A stretch of 64,000 nucleotides of DNA from DASSUW01 sp963844405 (GTDB lineage: Bacteria; Actinomycetota; Thermoleophilia; Solirubrobacterales; Solirubrobacteraceae): positions 1 to 64,000 of the forward strand of contig CAWJNZ010000003.1 in assembly GCA_963844405.1 (NCBI GenBank), read 5' to 3'. The translations under genes and the position numbers were made by a program. The notes beneath the pieces are model-generated. The model searched no databases, was not told the origin of the DNA, and was given only the letters and a program-made list of their open reading frames with translations. Below are positions 42,565 to 51,123 of this stretch, in pieces; the first letter of the stretch is position 1; each line of letters starts with the position of its first letter.

Positions 42565-43107
42565 ATGAAGCGCGCGCTCGTGCTCGCTCTGATCCTCGTG
42601 GGATGCGGCAGCGGCGAGAAGGCCGCCGATCGCGCGGCGAAGACCTGCGAGCCGACGAACGGCGCGCGCGAGTCGGTCGTCTCGTCGCCGGAGGGCACGG
42701 CGAGCCGCGTGCGCATGAGCCCCGGGATGGAGCTGAAGGCGACGAAGCGCAACCTCGCCGCCGGCCGCGTCGGCACGCCGCTCGTGGTGACCGGCGTGGT
42801 CAGGGGAACCGACTGCGAGCCGCTGCCCGGCGCCACCGTGCTCGCCTGGCAGACGAACGGCAGAGGCCGCTACGGGCCGGTCGTCGACGGGGACGACCGC
42901 TGCTGCTACCTGCAGGGCACCGCCCGGACCGACGCCGAGGGCCGCTACACGTTCCTCAGCGTCATGCCCAAGGGCTACAACGGCGGCGCGCCGCACGTCC
43001 ACTTCCAGGCCGGCCACCCCGATGCCGAGGCCGTGACGACCGAGCTCACCTTCGACGGGCCGACGGACGAGGCGGAGTACGACATCGTGCTGCGCTCCAG
43101 CAGATGA
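42565..43107 (+). CDS. Lipoprotein with intradiol-dioxygenase-like domain
   Basis: 180 residues. Lipobox LILVGC near residue 13, so membrane-anchored outside. The middle region VVTGVVRGTDCEPLPGATVLAW and RTDAEGRYTFLSVMPKGYNGGA, then PHVHFQAG, resemble the beta-sandwich and His-x-His metal motif of intradiol ring-cleavage dioxygenases. Tyrosine ligands typical of true catechol dioxygenases are not obvious, so enzymatic activity is uncertain. A structured intergenic element follows. Confidence 0.75.
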   Translation: MKRALVLALILVGCGSGEKAADRAAKTCEPTNGARESVVSSPEGTASRVRMSPGMELKATKRNLAAGRVGTPLVVTGVVRGTDCEPLPGATVLAWQTNGRGRYGPVVDGDDRCCYLQGTARTDAEGRYTFLSVMPKGYNGGAPHVHFQAGHPDAEAVTTELTFDGPTDEAEYDIVLRSSR

Positions 43108-43108
43108 C

Positions 43109-43262
43109 TGATTCCACGACCCGCGCACCCGCCTGACCACGTCCCGCGGCGCCGGATCGGCACCCGCTGAATCGGCCCGTGGCTCCGCCACTGTGCCGAT
43201 CGCGCGGGCACCGCCCGGCATCCACGGTACGCGGCCATGCGGGCACGCCGGCCGCGGAATCA
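43109..43262. repeat. Second palindrome-rich intergenic element
   Basis: Outer TGATTCC (43109-43115) / GGAATCA (43256-43262). Inside are GATCGGCAC (43155-43163) / GTGCCGATC (43193-43201), extended by CCCGCG/CGCGGG and containing GTGGC-TCC-GCCAC (43179-43191), plus GCGGCC (43231-43236) / GGCCGC (43250-43255). Begins just after the lipoprotein stop; may act as a terminator. Confidence 0.4.
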
Positions 43263-43268
43263 ATCATC

Positions 43269-43274
43269 TAGTCT
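43269..43274 (+). promoter_or_regulatory. Putative -10 element of ppa
   Basis: TAGTCT ends 9 bp before the ppa GTG start, again the spacing expected for a leaderless or near-leaderless mRNA. Confidence 0.4.
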
Positions 43275-43283
43275 GCGGGCGCC

Positions 43284-43772
43284 GTGGGAGACAACCTGAT
43301 CGCCGTCGTCGAGATCCCCAAGGGGTCCTCGAACAAGTACGAGTGGGACGAGGAGCTGCAAGCGATCAAGCTCGACCGGCTGCTCTTCTCCTCGCTCGGC
43401 TACCCGACCGATTACGGCTTCTTCCGCGACACGCTGGCCGCCGACGGCGACCCGCTCGACGCCATGATCGTGGTGTCAGAGCCGACGTTCCCCGGCTGCC
43501 TGATCGAGGTCAAGCCCGTCGCGCTGTTCCGCATGCGCGACCAGAAGGCCGAGGACAACAAGATCCTCTGCGTGCCGCTCTCGGACCCCAACTGGAGCCA
43601 CATCGAGCGCCTCGACGACCTGCCGATGACGCTCCGCGACGAGATCTCGCACTTCTTCGGCATCTACAAGACGCCCGAGTGGAAGGTCGTCAAGGTCGAC
43701 GGCTGGTACCCGCGCGAGGAGGCCCTGGAGTCGATCGAGCGGGCGAAGAAGCGCTTCAGGGAGAAGTCGTAG
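43284..43772 (+). CDS. ppa: Inorganic pyrophosphatase, family I
   Basis: 162 residues, the bacterial hexameric size. Signature DGDPLDAMIV, substrate residues in EIPKGSSNKYEWD and the YGFF motif are intact. Hydrolyses pyrophosphate from biosynthesis. GTG start chosen for the conserved VVEIPKGS context. Converges with the S15-type hydrolase gene, leaving no terminator-sized gap. Confidence 0.95.
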   Translation: MGDNLIAVVEIPKGSSNKYEWDEELQAIKLDRLLFSSLGYPTDYGFFRDTLAADGDPLDAMIVVSEPTFPGCLIEVKPVALFRMRDQKAEDNKILCVPLSDPNWSHIERLDDLPMTLRDEISHFFGIYKTPEWKVVKVDGWYPREEALESIERAKKRFREKS

Positions 43773-45162
43773 GCAGCGCGATCCGGGCGGCGGAGAAGGT
43801 GATCAGCCCCGCCCCGCGCGCCGGCCCGTAGACCTGCGTGCCGCCGATCAGCTGCAGCCGGTAGCGCCGCCCGGGGGCCAGGCTCGCGGCCACGCCCTCC
43901 AACGAACGCGTGACCGTGTGGGTCGCGCCGTCGAGCCGCACCGGGATCGGGGTGACCTGGCTGCCGAGCACGATGTCGCGCGTCTCGTCGACGATCTGCG
44001 CGAACACGTGTGTGGCGGCGCCGGTCCCGGAGTAGGTCAGCCGCAGGCGCGGCTCGCCGACGACCTGCGCCGTCGCCTCGGGGATCGGCACGTTGACGGC
44101 GTTGGCCGCCGGCCCGGCGGCGATCGGCGAGCCCGACAGCGCGTCGGCGGGCGAGACGGCCAGCGTCCCGGAGCCCTCGCCGACCACCGGCGTATCGGCC
44201 GGCGGCGGGAACGAGCGGGCGCCGCGCCACACGGCGTCGTCGGCCAGCCACTCGAAGCGCGGCCCGGTCCGCACCCTCTTCCGCCGCATGACGTAGCGCC
44301 GGAGCCAGGCGACCGCCCGCCGCTCCACGTGGCCGGCGGTGCCCGCGCCGGTCAGGCACTGCCCGTGGCCGCCGCAGAACCACAGCATCTTCACGGGGAC
44401 CTTCTGGCGGCGCAGGATGCGGTAGTTGTCGATCGCCTCGGACGGCGTGAACAGCGTGTCGGGCGTGCCCTGGAGGATCAGCGTCGGCGCCTTGATGCGC
44501 TTGACGAGCGCGCCAGGCCCGCGCGAGGCGAACCACGCCCGGTCCTCGGCCGACTGCTTGCCGGAGGCCGCCCCGCTCCCGAACGCCGACGTGATGTGCG
44601 GGTCGAGCCGGCCCGACGCCTGCCCGCTGCCGTACAGCAGCGAGGACCAGCCGCCCTTCAGCGTCTCCTCTCGGTAGAGCGAGGTCAGCAGCGAGTGCCA
44701 GGCGATGCTGGGGGTGATGGCGTCGATCCGCCGGTCGATGGCGGCGGCGACGAACTGGATGCCGCCCGCGTACGAGCCGCCGTACATGCCGACGCGTGGA
44801 TCGCGCCGCCCGTCGAGCTTGGCCTCGGGCCGGCGGGCGAGCCAGTCGAGCAGAACCCGGACGTCGCGCCCCTCGTTCTTGCGGTAGTCGATCGTCACCG
44901 TGCCGCCGGAGTCGCCGAAGCCGCGCGAGTCCCACGTGAGGATGTTGAAGCCGGCGTCCCGCAGCGCCAGGTTGGGGGTCCGCTCGCGCCGGCCGGCCCA
45001 GCCGTGCGTCATGAGGATCGTGGGCGCCCGCCTGTCCTCCTTGGCGGGGAAGAAGCTCACATGCAGCTCGGTGCCGTCGAACGACCGCACGACGGCGTCG
45101 CGCGCGGCGGCGGGGGCCGCGAAGGCGAGCAGCAGCGCCACGGCGAGCAGCAGCGGCTTCAC
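43756..45162 (-). CDS. Secreted CocE/NonD (S15)-type hydrolase
   Basis: 468 residues with a signal peptide (KPLLLAVALLLAFAAPAAA). Alpha/beta-hydrolase core: TILMTHGWAGRR, the nucleophile in MYGGSYAGGIQ, the acid in LQGTPDTLFTP and the His in CGGHGQC; a C-terminal jelly-roll-like region (SLAPGRRYRLQLIGGTQVYG) resembles the X-Pro dipeptidyl-peptidase C domain. Substrate could be esters, acyl compounds or peptides. The GTG start overlaps the stop of the upstream carboxypeptidase gene (GTGA). Its 3' end overlaps ppa by 17 bp. Confidence 0.82.
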   Translation of the reverse strand: MKPLLLAVALLLAFAAPAAARDAVVRSFDGTELHVSFFPAKEDRRAPTILMTHGWAGRRERTPNLALRDAGFNILTWDSRGFGDSGGTVTIDYRKNEGRDVRVLLDWLARRPEAKLDGRRDPRVGMYGGSYAGGIQFVAAAIDRRIDAITPSIAWHSLLTSLYREETLKGGWSSLLYGSGQASGRLDPHITSAFGSGAASGKQSAEDRAWFASRGPGALVKRIKAPTLILQGTPDTLFTPSEAIDNYRILRRQKVPVKMLWFCGGHGQCLTGAGTAGHVERRAVAWLRRYVMRRKRVRTGPRFEWLADDAVWRGARSFPPPADTPVVGEGSGTLAVSPADALSGSPIAAGPAANAVNVPIPEATAQVVGEPRLRLTYSGTGAATHVFAQIVDETRDIVLGSQVTPIPVRLDGATHTVTRSLEGVAASLAPGRRYRLQLIGGTQVYGPARGAGLITFSAARIALPTTSP

Positions 45163-46349
45163 GGCTGGTAGCGCGCGAGCGCCGCGGCCATCTTGTTCTG
45201 GAGCGGATGCGCGCGCCAGACGGTGCCCGACATCAGGAAGGCGAACGCGGTGCGGGCGCCCGAGCGCGAGCGACAGATGCCGGCCAGGTTCGAGACCCCG
45301 ATCAGCGTGCCGGTCTTGGCGCGGCAGCGGCCCTGCGCCGCGGTCCGGCGCATGCGATCGGAGAGCGTGCCGGACCGGCCGGCCACCGACAGCGAGATCA
45401 GCATCGGCTCGGCGAGCTCGCTGCGGTCCATGCCCATCAGCAGCTCGACGACGTCGCGCGGCGTCGTCCGGTTGAGGCGGCTGAGACCCGAGCCGTCGAC
45501 GATCGTCGGCGCGGCGCCGTGCTCGGCGGCCTCGCGGCCGGCGACGGCGGCGCCCGTGGCGGTCGTGCCGCTGCCGCCGAAGTCCGCCCCCAGCGCCTTC
45601 AGCAGCGTCTCCGCCATGTAGTTGTCGGACGGCCGGTTGGTGTGGCGGATGAGCACGGACATGCGCGGCGACGACCACTCGCCCAGCAGGACGGCGCCCT
45701 GCGGCGCCAGGCCGGCCCGTGCGCCGCGGCGCACGGACACGCCCGCGCGCCTGAGCTCGCGCATGAAGATCTGGGCGGCGTAGAGCGGCGGCTGGCGCTG
45801 GAAGCGCGGGCGCTCGGCCAGCGTGAAGCCGTGGTTGAAGGCGAGGCCGCTCAAGGGACCGACCCACGAGGAGACGCCGTAGTTGGAGTCGGGCCCGCCG
45901 CGCAGGCCGTCGAAGCGCGACTCGTCGCCGATCACGCGCCCGTCCACGTGCGTCAGGCCGCTGCCGGCCAGCACGGCGGCGAAGCCGCGCGCCTCGGCCT
46001 GGCTGAAGCTGGGGTCACCGCCGCCGCGCAGGTAGAGGTTGCCGGCCAGGACGCCGTCCTGGAGCGCGACGTCGCCCAGCACCTCGGTGGTCAGCCGGCC
46101 CACGGGGCCGTAGCTCGTCAGCGCCGCCGACGTCGTGTAGAGCTTGTTGACAGAGGCGGGGATGCGCGGAACGTCGGGCGCCCGCTCGTACAGCGTCTCG
46201 CCGGTGTCGAGGTCGACCACGTAGGCGCCGCCCGAGACCTTGCTCATCTGGCGGTCGAGCAGCCGGACGGTGGCCTCGGGGCCGGCCGCCTGGGCGGCCG
46301 GGACGAGGAGCGCGACGAGCACCGTCGCGAGGCAGGCGATCCTTCCCAT
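45159..46349 (-). CDS. dacB: D-alanyl-D-alanine carboxypeptidase, PBP4/S13 type
   Basis: About 396 residues from the ATG at 46349, where a good signal peptide begins (MGRIACLATVLVALLVPAAQA); other in-frame ATGs lie at 46367 and 46421. The three penicillin-binding motifs are visible: SxxK in PASVNKLYTT, SxN in RPSDNYMAETLL and KTG in RAKTGTLIGV. Trims peptidoglycan stem peptides outside the membrane. Coupled by a 4-bp overlap with the secreted hydrolase downstream. Confidence 0.9.
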   Translation of the reverse strand: MGRIACLATVLVALLVPAAQAAGPEATVRLLDRQMSKVSGGAYVVDLDTGETLYERAPDVPRIPASVNKLYTTSAALTSYGPVGRLTTEVLGDVALQDGVLAGNLYLRGGGDPSFSQAEARGFAAVLAGSGLTHVDGRVIGDESRFDGLRGGPDSNYGVSSWVGPLSGLAFNHGFTLAERPRFQRQPPLYAAQIFMRELRRAGVSVRRGARAGLAPQGAVLLGEWSSPRMSVLIRHTNRPSDNYMAETLLKALGADFGGSGTTATGAAVAGREAAEHGAAPTIVDGSGLSRLNRTTPRDVVELLMGMDRSELAEPMLISLSVAGRSGTLSDRMRRTAAQGRCRAKTGTLIGVSNLAGICRSRSGARTAFAFLMSGTVWRAHPLQNKMAAALARYQP

Positions 46350-46426
46350 CGGCGAGTCCAAACCCATGTCAGCGGCGGAAGTCGCGGCGGCGCCGCCCGG
46401 CGGCACCGTACACTGCGTCAACAGGG

Positions 46427-47674
46427 ATGGGCAACGTCGTGGAGCTCGAAGGCAGCGCGCGCTCGCGGCGTCGTCGTCGCAGGCGGTCCAAGGCTGCCCT
46501 CGTGCTCGGCGGCGGCGGCTTCACGGGCGGCGTGTACCAGATCGGCGCGCTGCGGGCGCTCGACCTGCTGGCCGTCGACCGCACGGTCAACCAGTTCGAC
46601 GTCTACGTCGGCACGAGCGCGGGCGCGCTGATCGCGTCGCTCGCCGCCAACGGCGTCACGCCGGAGCAGATGATGCGCGTGGTCAACGACCAGGTGCCGC
46701 AGCCGTTTCGCGACGTGTCGCTCGACATGCTGATGCGCCCGAACTACCGCGAGTTCGTCTCCAAGGGCCTGCGGCTGCCGTTCCATTTCCTCGGCGTGGC
46801 CCGGGAGGTCGGCCGCGCGCTGCCGCGGCTCTCGACCATGGACATCGCGCTCGCGCTCGCCGAGCTCCTGCCCTCCGGCCTCTACACCGGCTCGGGGATC
46901 GAGGAGTACGTCCGCACCGTGCTGTCCGACCCCGACCGCACCGACGACTTCCGCGAGCTCGGCTGCGAGCTCTACCTGGCCGCGACCGACCTCGACACCT
47001 GCGAGCGGATCGTGCTCGGCGCCAAGGGCTGGGACGACGTGCCGATCTCCGCCGCCGTCCGCGCCTCGACCGCGCTGCCGATGGTCTACCAGCCGACCCA
47101 GGTCAAGGACCGCGAGCTCGTCGACGGCGGGATCGTCTCCACCACGAACCTCGACATCGCGGTCGAGGCGGGGGCGAAGCTGATCGTGGTCGTCAACCCG
47201 CTGGTGCCCTACGTCAACGACTTCACGAAGGAGGTCCCGACGCTGTTCGGCACCCGTACGCGCCGGGTCTCCGACATGGGCTTCCCGAAGATCGGCTACC
47301 AGACCTTCAAGCTGCTCGCCTACCAGCGCCTCCACGAGGTCGCGCAGAGCTGGCGCGACCGCTACCCCGGCGTCGACATCGTGCTGATCGAGCCCGACAC
47401 CGACGACGAGCTGATGTTCCAGACCAACATCCTCGACTACCGCTCGCGGCTCGAGGTCGCCCGCCACGGCTTCCAGTCGGTCACCGTCAAGCTCGCCGCC
47501 GACTACGAGAACCTGCGCGAGGTCGCCGCCCGCCACGGCATCGAGGTGTCGGCCACCCGCGTGCGCAAGGTGGTCCGGCACTTCGAGTCCGAGCCGGGGG
47601 AGAAGTCGCGTGCCTGGCGCCGCATCCTCGAGCAGACGACAGGCACGCTCCTCCGCCAGTCGGCGAGCGAGTAG
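46427..47674 (+). CDS. Patatin-like phospholipase family protein
   Basis: 415 residues. Glycine-rich oxyanion loop GGGGFTGGVYQIG (about residue 28), nucleophile elbow GTSAG (about residue 65) and the Asp of VDGGIVSTTN complete a patatin Ser-Asp dyad. The N-terminus is Arg-rich and there is no signal peptide. Likely acts on lipid esters. A TACACT hexamer (46409-46414) precedes the ATG. Divergent from dacB. Confidence 0.88.
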   Translation: MGNVVELEGSARSRRRRRRRSKAALVLGGGGFTGGVYQIGALRALDLLAVDRTVNQFDVYVGTSAGALIASLAANGVTPEQMMRVVNDQVPQPFRDVSLDMLMRPNYREFVSKGLRLPFHFLGVAREVGRALPRLSTMDIALALAELLPSGLYTGSGIEEYVRTVLSDPDRTDDFRELGCELYLAATDLDTCERIVLGAKGWDDVPISAAVRASTALPMVYQPTQVKDRELVDGGIVSTTNLDIAVEAGAKLIVVVNPLVPYVNDFTKEVPTLFGTRTRRVSDMGFPKIGYQTFKLLAYQRLHEVAQSWRDRYPGVDIVLIEPDTDDELMFQTNILDYRSRLEVARHGFQSVTVKLAADYENLREVAARHGIEVSATRVRKVVRHFESEPGEKSRAWRRILEQTTGTLLRQSASE

Positions 47675-47687
47675 CGGCGAAGTCGCC

Positions 47688-47731
47688 TAGAATTCGTCGG
47701 GCGGGGACACAAACTCCACGGGAGGGGAGTC
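47688..47731 (+). promoter_or_regulatory. Putative -10 and strong ribosome-binding site of M14 peptidase
   Basis: TAGAAT at 47688-47693 and a purine-rich GGGAGGGGAG about 4 bp before the ATG at 47732, giving a short conventional leader in contrast to the leaderless-like genes nearby. Confidence 0.4.
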
Positions 47732-48922
47732 ATGAGATGGATCACTCGTGCAGCGGTCGTGCTCGGCACGGCGCTGTCGGTAACGATGTTGGGCGCGCCC
47801 GTGGCGGGCGCGCAGCAATCGATCCCGAACGGACCGTGGATCCAGCCCGAGCAGGAGGTGCGGCTGGACGCGCTGACCTCCAACGAGGGACTCGGCAAGG
47901 TCCTGAGGCAGATCGAGGCCCGCTCACGCGGGCGTCTCGCGGTCGAGGTCGCCGGCCGGTCGGCGACCGGGTGGCCGATCTACCTCGCCAAGCTCGGCGA
48001 GCCGTCCGCGAGCAAGCAGGGCGTGTTCATCCAGGGCCAGATCCACGGCGACGAGCCGCTCGGCAGCGAGGCGTCCGTGCAGCTCATCCAGGAGCTCGCG
48101 CTGTCCAGCAGCCCGCAGGTCGAGCAGATCCTGGCCGAGACGACGGTGTGGATCGTCCCGCGGCTGAACATGGACGGCGCCGCGTTCGCGGTGGACGGCC
48201 AAGTCGTGCAGCGGCGTCAGAACACGCAGGAGTGGACGCCGGCCGAGTGGGGGCTCGGCGCTGCGACCCCGGCGCCGTGGTACCACCGCAGCCCGACCGC
48301 GACCCGGCCGGGCGGCTATGACATCAACCGCGACTTCACGCCGGACCTCGACTTCCGCCTGGGACCCGGCGACGAGGCGCTGCTGCCGGGCCGCTCGGAC
48401 CTGCCCGGCTTCTTCGTCACGTCCGAGGCGCGCACGTCGGCGGCCGTGTTCAAGCGGCTGCGGCCGGATGTCTTCATCGACCTGCACCACCGCGGGACGA
48501 ACACGCAGACCGAAGACGACAACCAGATGACGACGCTGCAGGTGATCGGCGACGTCACCGAGGGCACGGCGGAGTTCCCGCTCGATCCCGATGCGCGGGC
48601 CCGGTCCTTCCAGCTCAACGCGTTCGTCTACGACACGCTGGGGGCGATGGGCAACTCGCCGTTCACGGGGATCACGCGGTACCCGGACGTCGAGCTGCCC
48701 GGGACGGCGTTGGGGTCGTACAACCTCAACGGCGCGGCGATCATGCTCTACGAGACGCGCAGCGCCGGGCAGAAGTCCAACGGCATGCTGACGCGGCAGC
48801 TCATCGCCGGGCTGCGCGCCACGCTCGTCGGCCTCGTAGACGGGTCGATCGCCCAGGTCGATCCCGCGCACTACCTCGACATCCCGCCCGCGGGGCCCAG
48901 GATCGGCAACCCGCGGTTCTGA
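47732..48922 (+). CDS. Secreted zinc carboxypeptidase, M14 family
   Basis: 396 residues with a signal peptide ending near VAGAQQ. Zinc motif HxxE in GQIHGDEPLGSEA and the third ligand His in FIDLHHRGTN; the Arg-rich substrate region RPGGYDINRDF follows. A likely catalytic Glu is in MLYETRSAG. Probably degrades external peptides or cell-wall peptides. A strong hairpin after the stop separates it from the convergent acyl-CoA ligase. Confidence 0.88.
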   Translation: MRWITRAAVVLGTALSVTMLGAPVAGAQQSIPNGPWIQPEQEVRLDALTSNEGLGKVLRQIEARSRGRLAVEVAGRSATGWPIYLAKLGEPSASKQGVFIQGQIHGDEPLGSEASVQLIQELALSSSPQVEQILAETTVWIVPRLNMDGAAFAVDGQVVQRRQNTQEWTPAEWGLGAATPAPWYHRSPTATRPGGYDINRDFTPDLDFRLGPGDEALLPGRSDLPGFFVTSEARTSAAVFKRLRPDVFIDLHHRGTNTQTEDDNQMTTLQVIGDVTEGTAEFPLDPDARARSFQLNAFVYDTLGAMGNSPFTGITRYPDVELPGTALGSYNLNGAAIMLYETRSAGQKSNGMLTRQLIAGLRATLVGLVDGSIAQVDPAHYLDIPPAGPRIGNPRF

Positions 48923-48934
48923 GGGACTCCGGTC

Positions 48935-48961
48935 GCCGGCCGTCCACCCCGGACGGCCGGC
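48935..48961. terminator. Bidirectional terminator-like hairpin
   Basis: Perfect 11-bp inverted repeat GCCGGCCGTCC / GGACGGCCGGC with an ACCCC loop, between the 3' ends of two convergent genes (M14 peptidase and acyl-CoA ligase). Confidence 0.6.
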
Positions 48962-48971
48962 CCGGCCGGAA

Positions 48972-50762
48972 TCAGCCCTCCGCGTACAGCCGGTCGAACA
49001 GGTCGGCGTACTTCTCGTAGACCACGTTGCGCTTGACCTTGAGCGTCGGCGTGAGCTCGCCGGTCTCCTGCGAGAGGTCGTGGTCGAGGATCACGAACTT
49101 CTTGACCTGCTCCACGCGGGCGTACTTCTCGTTGACGTCGTCGAGGATGCCCTGGACCAGCTCCTGCACCTTCGGCTCCTTGGCGAGCGCCGCCGGGTCC
49201 TCGGGCAGGCCGTGCTCCTTCGCGAAGTTCGGGATCTCCTCGGGGTCGAGCGTGATCAGCACGACCGGGTACGGCCGCCGGTCGCCGTGCATGACCGCCT
49301 GTGAGATCCAGCGCGACTGCTTGAGGTCGTTCTCGACGTTGGCCGGCGTGAGGTTCTTGCCGCCGGCCGTGATGATGATGTCCTTCTTGCGGCCGGTGAT
49401 CTTGAGGTAGCCGTCCTCGTCGAGCTCGCCGATGTCGCCGGTGTGGAGCCAGCCGTCCTCGATCGCGCCGAACGACTTGTCCTCCATCTTGTAGTAGCCG
49501 CGGAAGATGTGCGGGCCGCGGATGAGGATCTCGCCGTCGTCGGCGATCCTGACCTCGGCGCCCGGCAGCGGGCGGCCGACGGTGCCGAACTTGTAGGCCT
49601 CCTTGGTGGAGACCGTCGAGGCGGTCGCCGTCTCGGTCATGCCGTAGCCCTCGAGCACCGGCGCGCCGCAGGCGTAGAAGAACTCGAGGATCTCCTGGGC
49701 GATCGGCGCCGCGCCGCTGGTGGCCTGCCGCAGCCGGCCGCCGAACACGTTGCGGACGTTGACGTAGAGCTCCTGGTCGGCCTTGTCGAACATCGCCTGG
49801 AGCTGCTCGGGCACGGGCTGGCCGGCCTCCTGCATCTGGCGCACCTTGAGCCCGAGCTGCGTCGCGCCGCGGATCTTCTCGGGGTCGTTGGTCGAGGTGA
49901 CGAGCGTGTAGATCTTCTCGAAGATCCGCGGCACGCTCGGCAGGTAGTGCGGCTTGATCTGCATCAGCTCGGGGACGATCTGCTTCGGGTCGCCGCCCCA
50001 GTAGGCGATCGTGCCGCCGAGGTCGATCGCGATCAGCTCGATCAGCAGCGCGAACGAGTGGGCGAGCGGCAGGTAGAGGTAGACCACGTCTCCCGCCTGG
50101 AAGATGTTCGCCGTCTCGCACATGTCGACGACGTGGCGGTAGTTGCCGTGGGCGAGCACGCAGCCCTTCGGCGGTCCGGTGGTGCCGGACGTGTAGATGA
50201 AGGTGTAGGGGTCCTCGGGCGAGACGGCGGCGGCGCGCTCGGCCACCTCGGCGGCGTCGCGACCGCGGCCGCGCTCGCGCAGGTCGTCGAGCGAGATGGC
50301 GTCGCCGACGTCGCCGCTCGGGTCGATGACGACGACGGCCTCGAGCTCCGGCAGGCGGTCACGGACCGTGGCGAGCTTGGCGACCTGCTCGGCGTCCTCG
50401 GCGATGACGAAGCGCGACTCCGAGTTGCCCGCCACCCACTCGCACTCCTCGGGCGAGTTCGTCGGATAGATCGGGACGACGACGCCTCCGGCGCTGGAGA
50501 TGCCGAAGCTCGCGTACGTCCACTCCGGGCGCGTGGAGCACAGCACGGCCGCGCGGTCGCCGGCGCCCAGGCCCAGGTCGATCAGCCCGCGCGCGATCTC
50601 GGAGACGATCTCGCCCAGCTCGCGGTAGGAGACCTCGGCCCACTCGTCGCCGCGCTTGAAGGTGACAGCCGGCCGGTCGCCGTAGCGCTCGGCGGCCAGG
50701 CCCATCATGTCGGCGATCGTCCGCGAGCCCGTCGACTCGGGGGCAGCCGTACTGGATTCCAT
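48972..50762 (-). CDS. Long-chain fatty-acyl-CoA ligase (FadD15-like)
   Basis: 596 residues of the ANL adenylating family: AMP-binding motif FIYTSGTTGPPKGCVL, GYGMTETATAST, HTGDIGELDEDGYLKITGRKKD, and the C-terminal lysine region GELTPTLKVKRN. The size and N-terminal ERYGDRPAVTFKRGDEWAEV match actinobacterial FadD15-type long-chain ligases. Activates fatty acids for oxidation or lipid synthesis. Downstream of a small HTH-like gene on the same strand. Confidence 0.9.
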   Translation of the reverse strand: MESSTAAPESTGSRTIADMMGLAAERYGDRPAVTFKRGDEWAEVSYRELGEIVSEIARGLIDLGLGAGDRAAVLCSTRPEWTYASFGISSAGGVVVPIYPTNSPEECEWVAGNSESRFVIAEDAEQVAKLATVRDRLPELEAVVVIDPSGDVGDAISLDDLRERGRGRDAAEVAERAAAVSPEDPYTFIYTSGTTGPPKGCVLAHGNYRHVVDMCETANIFQAGDVVYLYLPLAHSFALLIELIAIDLGGTIAYWGGDPKQIVPELMQIKPHYLPSVPRIFEKIYTLVTSTNDPEKIRGATQLGLKVRQMQEAGQPVPEQLQAMFDKADQELYVNVRNVFGGRLRQATSGAAPIAQEILEFFYACGAPVLEGYGMTETATASTVSTKEAYKFGTVGRPLPGAEVRIADDGEILIRGPHIFRGYYKMEDKSFGAIEDGWLHTGDIGELDEDGYLKITGRKKDIIITAGGKNLTPANVENDLKQSRWISQAVMHGDRRPYPVVLITLDPEEIPNFAKEHGLPEDPAALAKEPKVQELVQGILDDVNEKYARVEQVKKFVILDHDLSQETGELTPTLKVKRNVVYEKYADLFDRLYAEG

Positions 50763-50835
50763 TGTGCGCTCCTCCTCCTCAGGACGGACGGAGCGCGATT
50801 CTAGAGCCGGCGCTGCGGAGCGCGCGCCGGGTGAC

Positions 50836-51021
50836 TCAGGCTGCGGCTACCTGACTCCGACCCGTGACCGCGACCTGCTCGCTGAGGTTGGCGAGGAACA
50901 GCGTCTTGTCGATGCGGCCCTGGAAGATCGGCACGCCCATTTCCATGCACTTCTCGATGACCTCGCGTCGCTCCATGCCGGCCTCGCGTGCAAGTTCCGT
51001 GGGCGTGAGGTGGATTGCCAT
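50836..51021 (-). CDS. 61-residue helix-turn-helix-like protein
   Basis: Starts MAIHLTPTELAREAGMERRE and continues with VIEKCMEMGVPIFQGRIDK, a pattern like the small N-terminal helical domain of IF2 or a mini winged HTH. A perfect AGGAGG ribosome-binding site lies 10 bp upstream (plus-strand 51032-51037), within a tight AGGAG-C-CTCCT palindrome that could mask it. The good ribosome-binding site and the downstream acyl-CoA ligase gene on the same strand support a real gene; it might regulate that ligase. No named family assigned. Confidence 0.65.
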   Translation of the reverse strand: MAIHLTPTELAREAGMERREVIEKCMEMGVPIFQGRIDKTLFLANLSEQVAVTGRSQVAAA

Positions 51022-51123
51022 CGGTCAGGAGCCTCCTGTGACGTTTCGCACGTGGCCAGCACGGTAGCGCGGGAGGCGGATGTCATCAACAACAACTGCT
51101 CAACACGGCCTAAACATTTCGGG

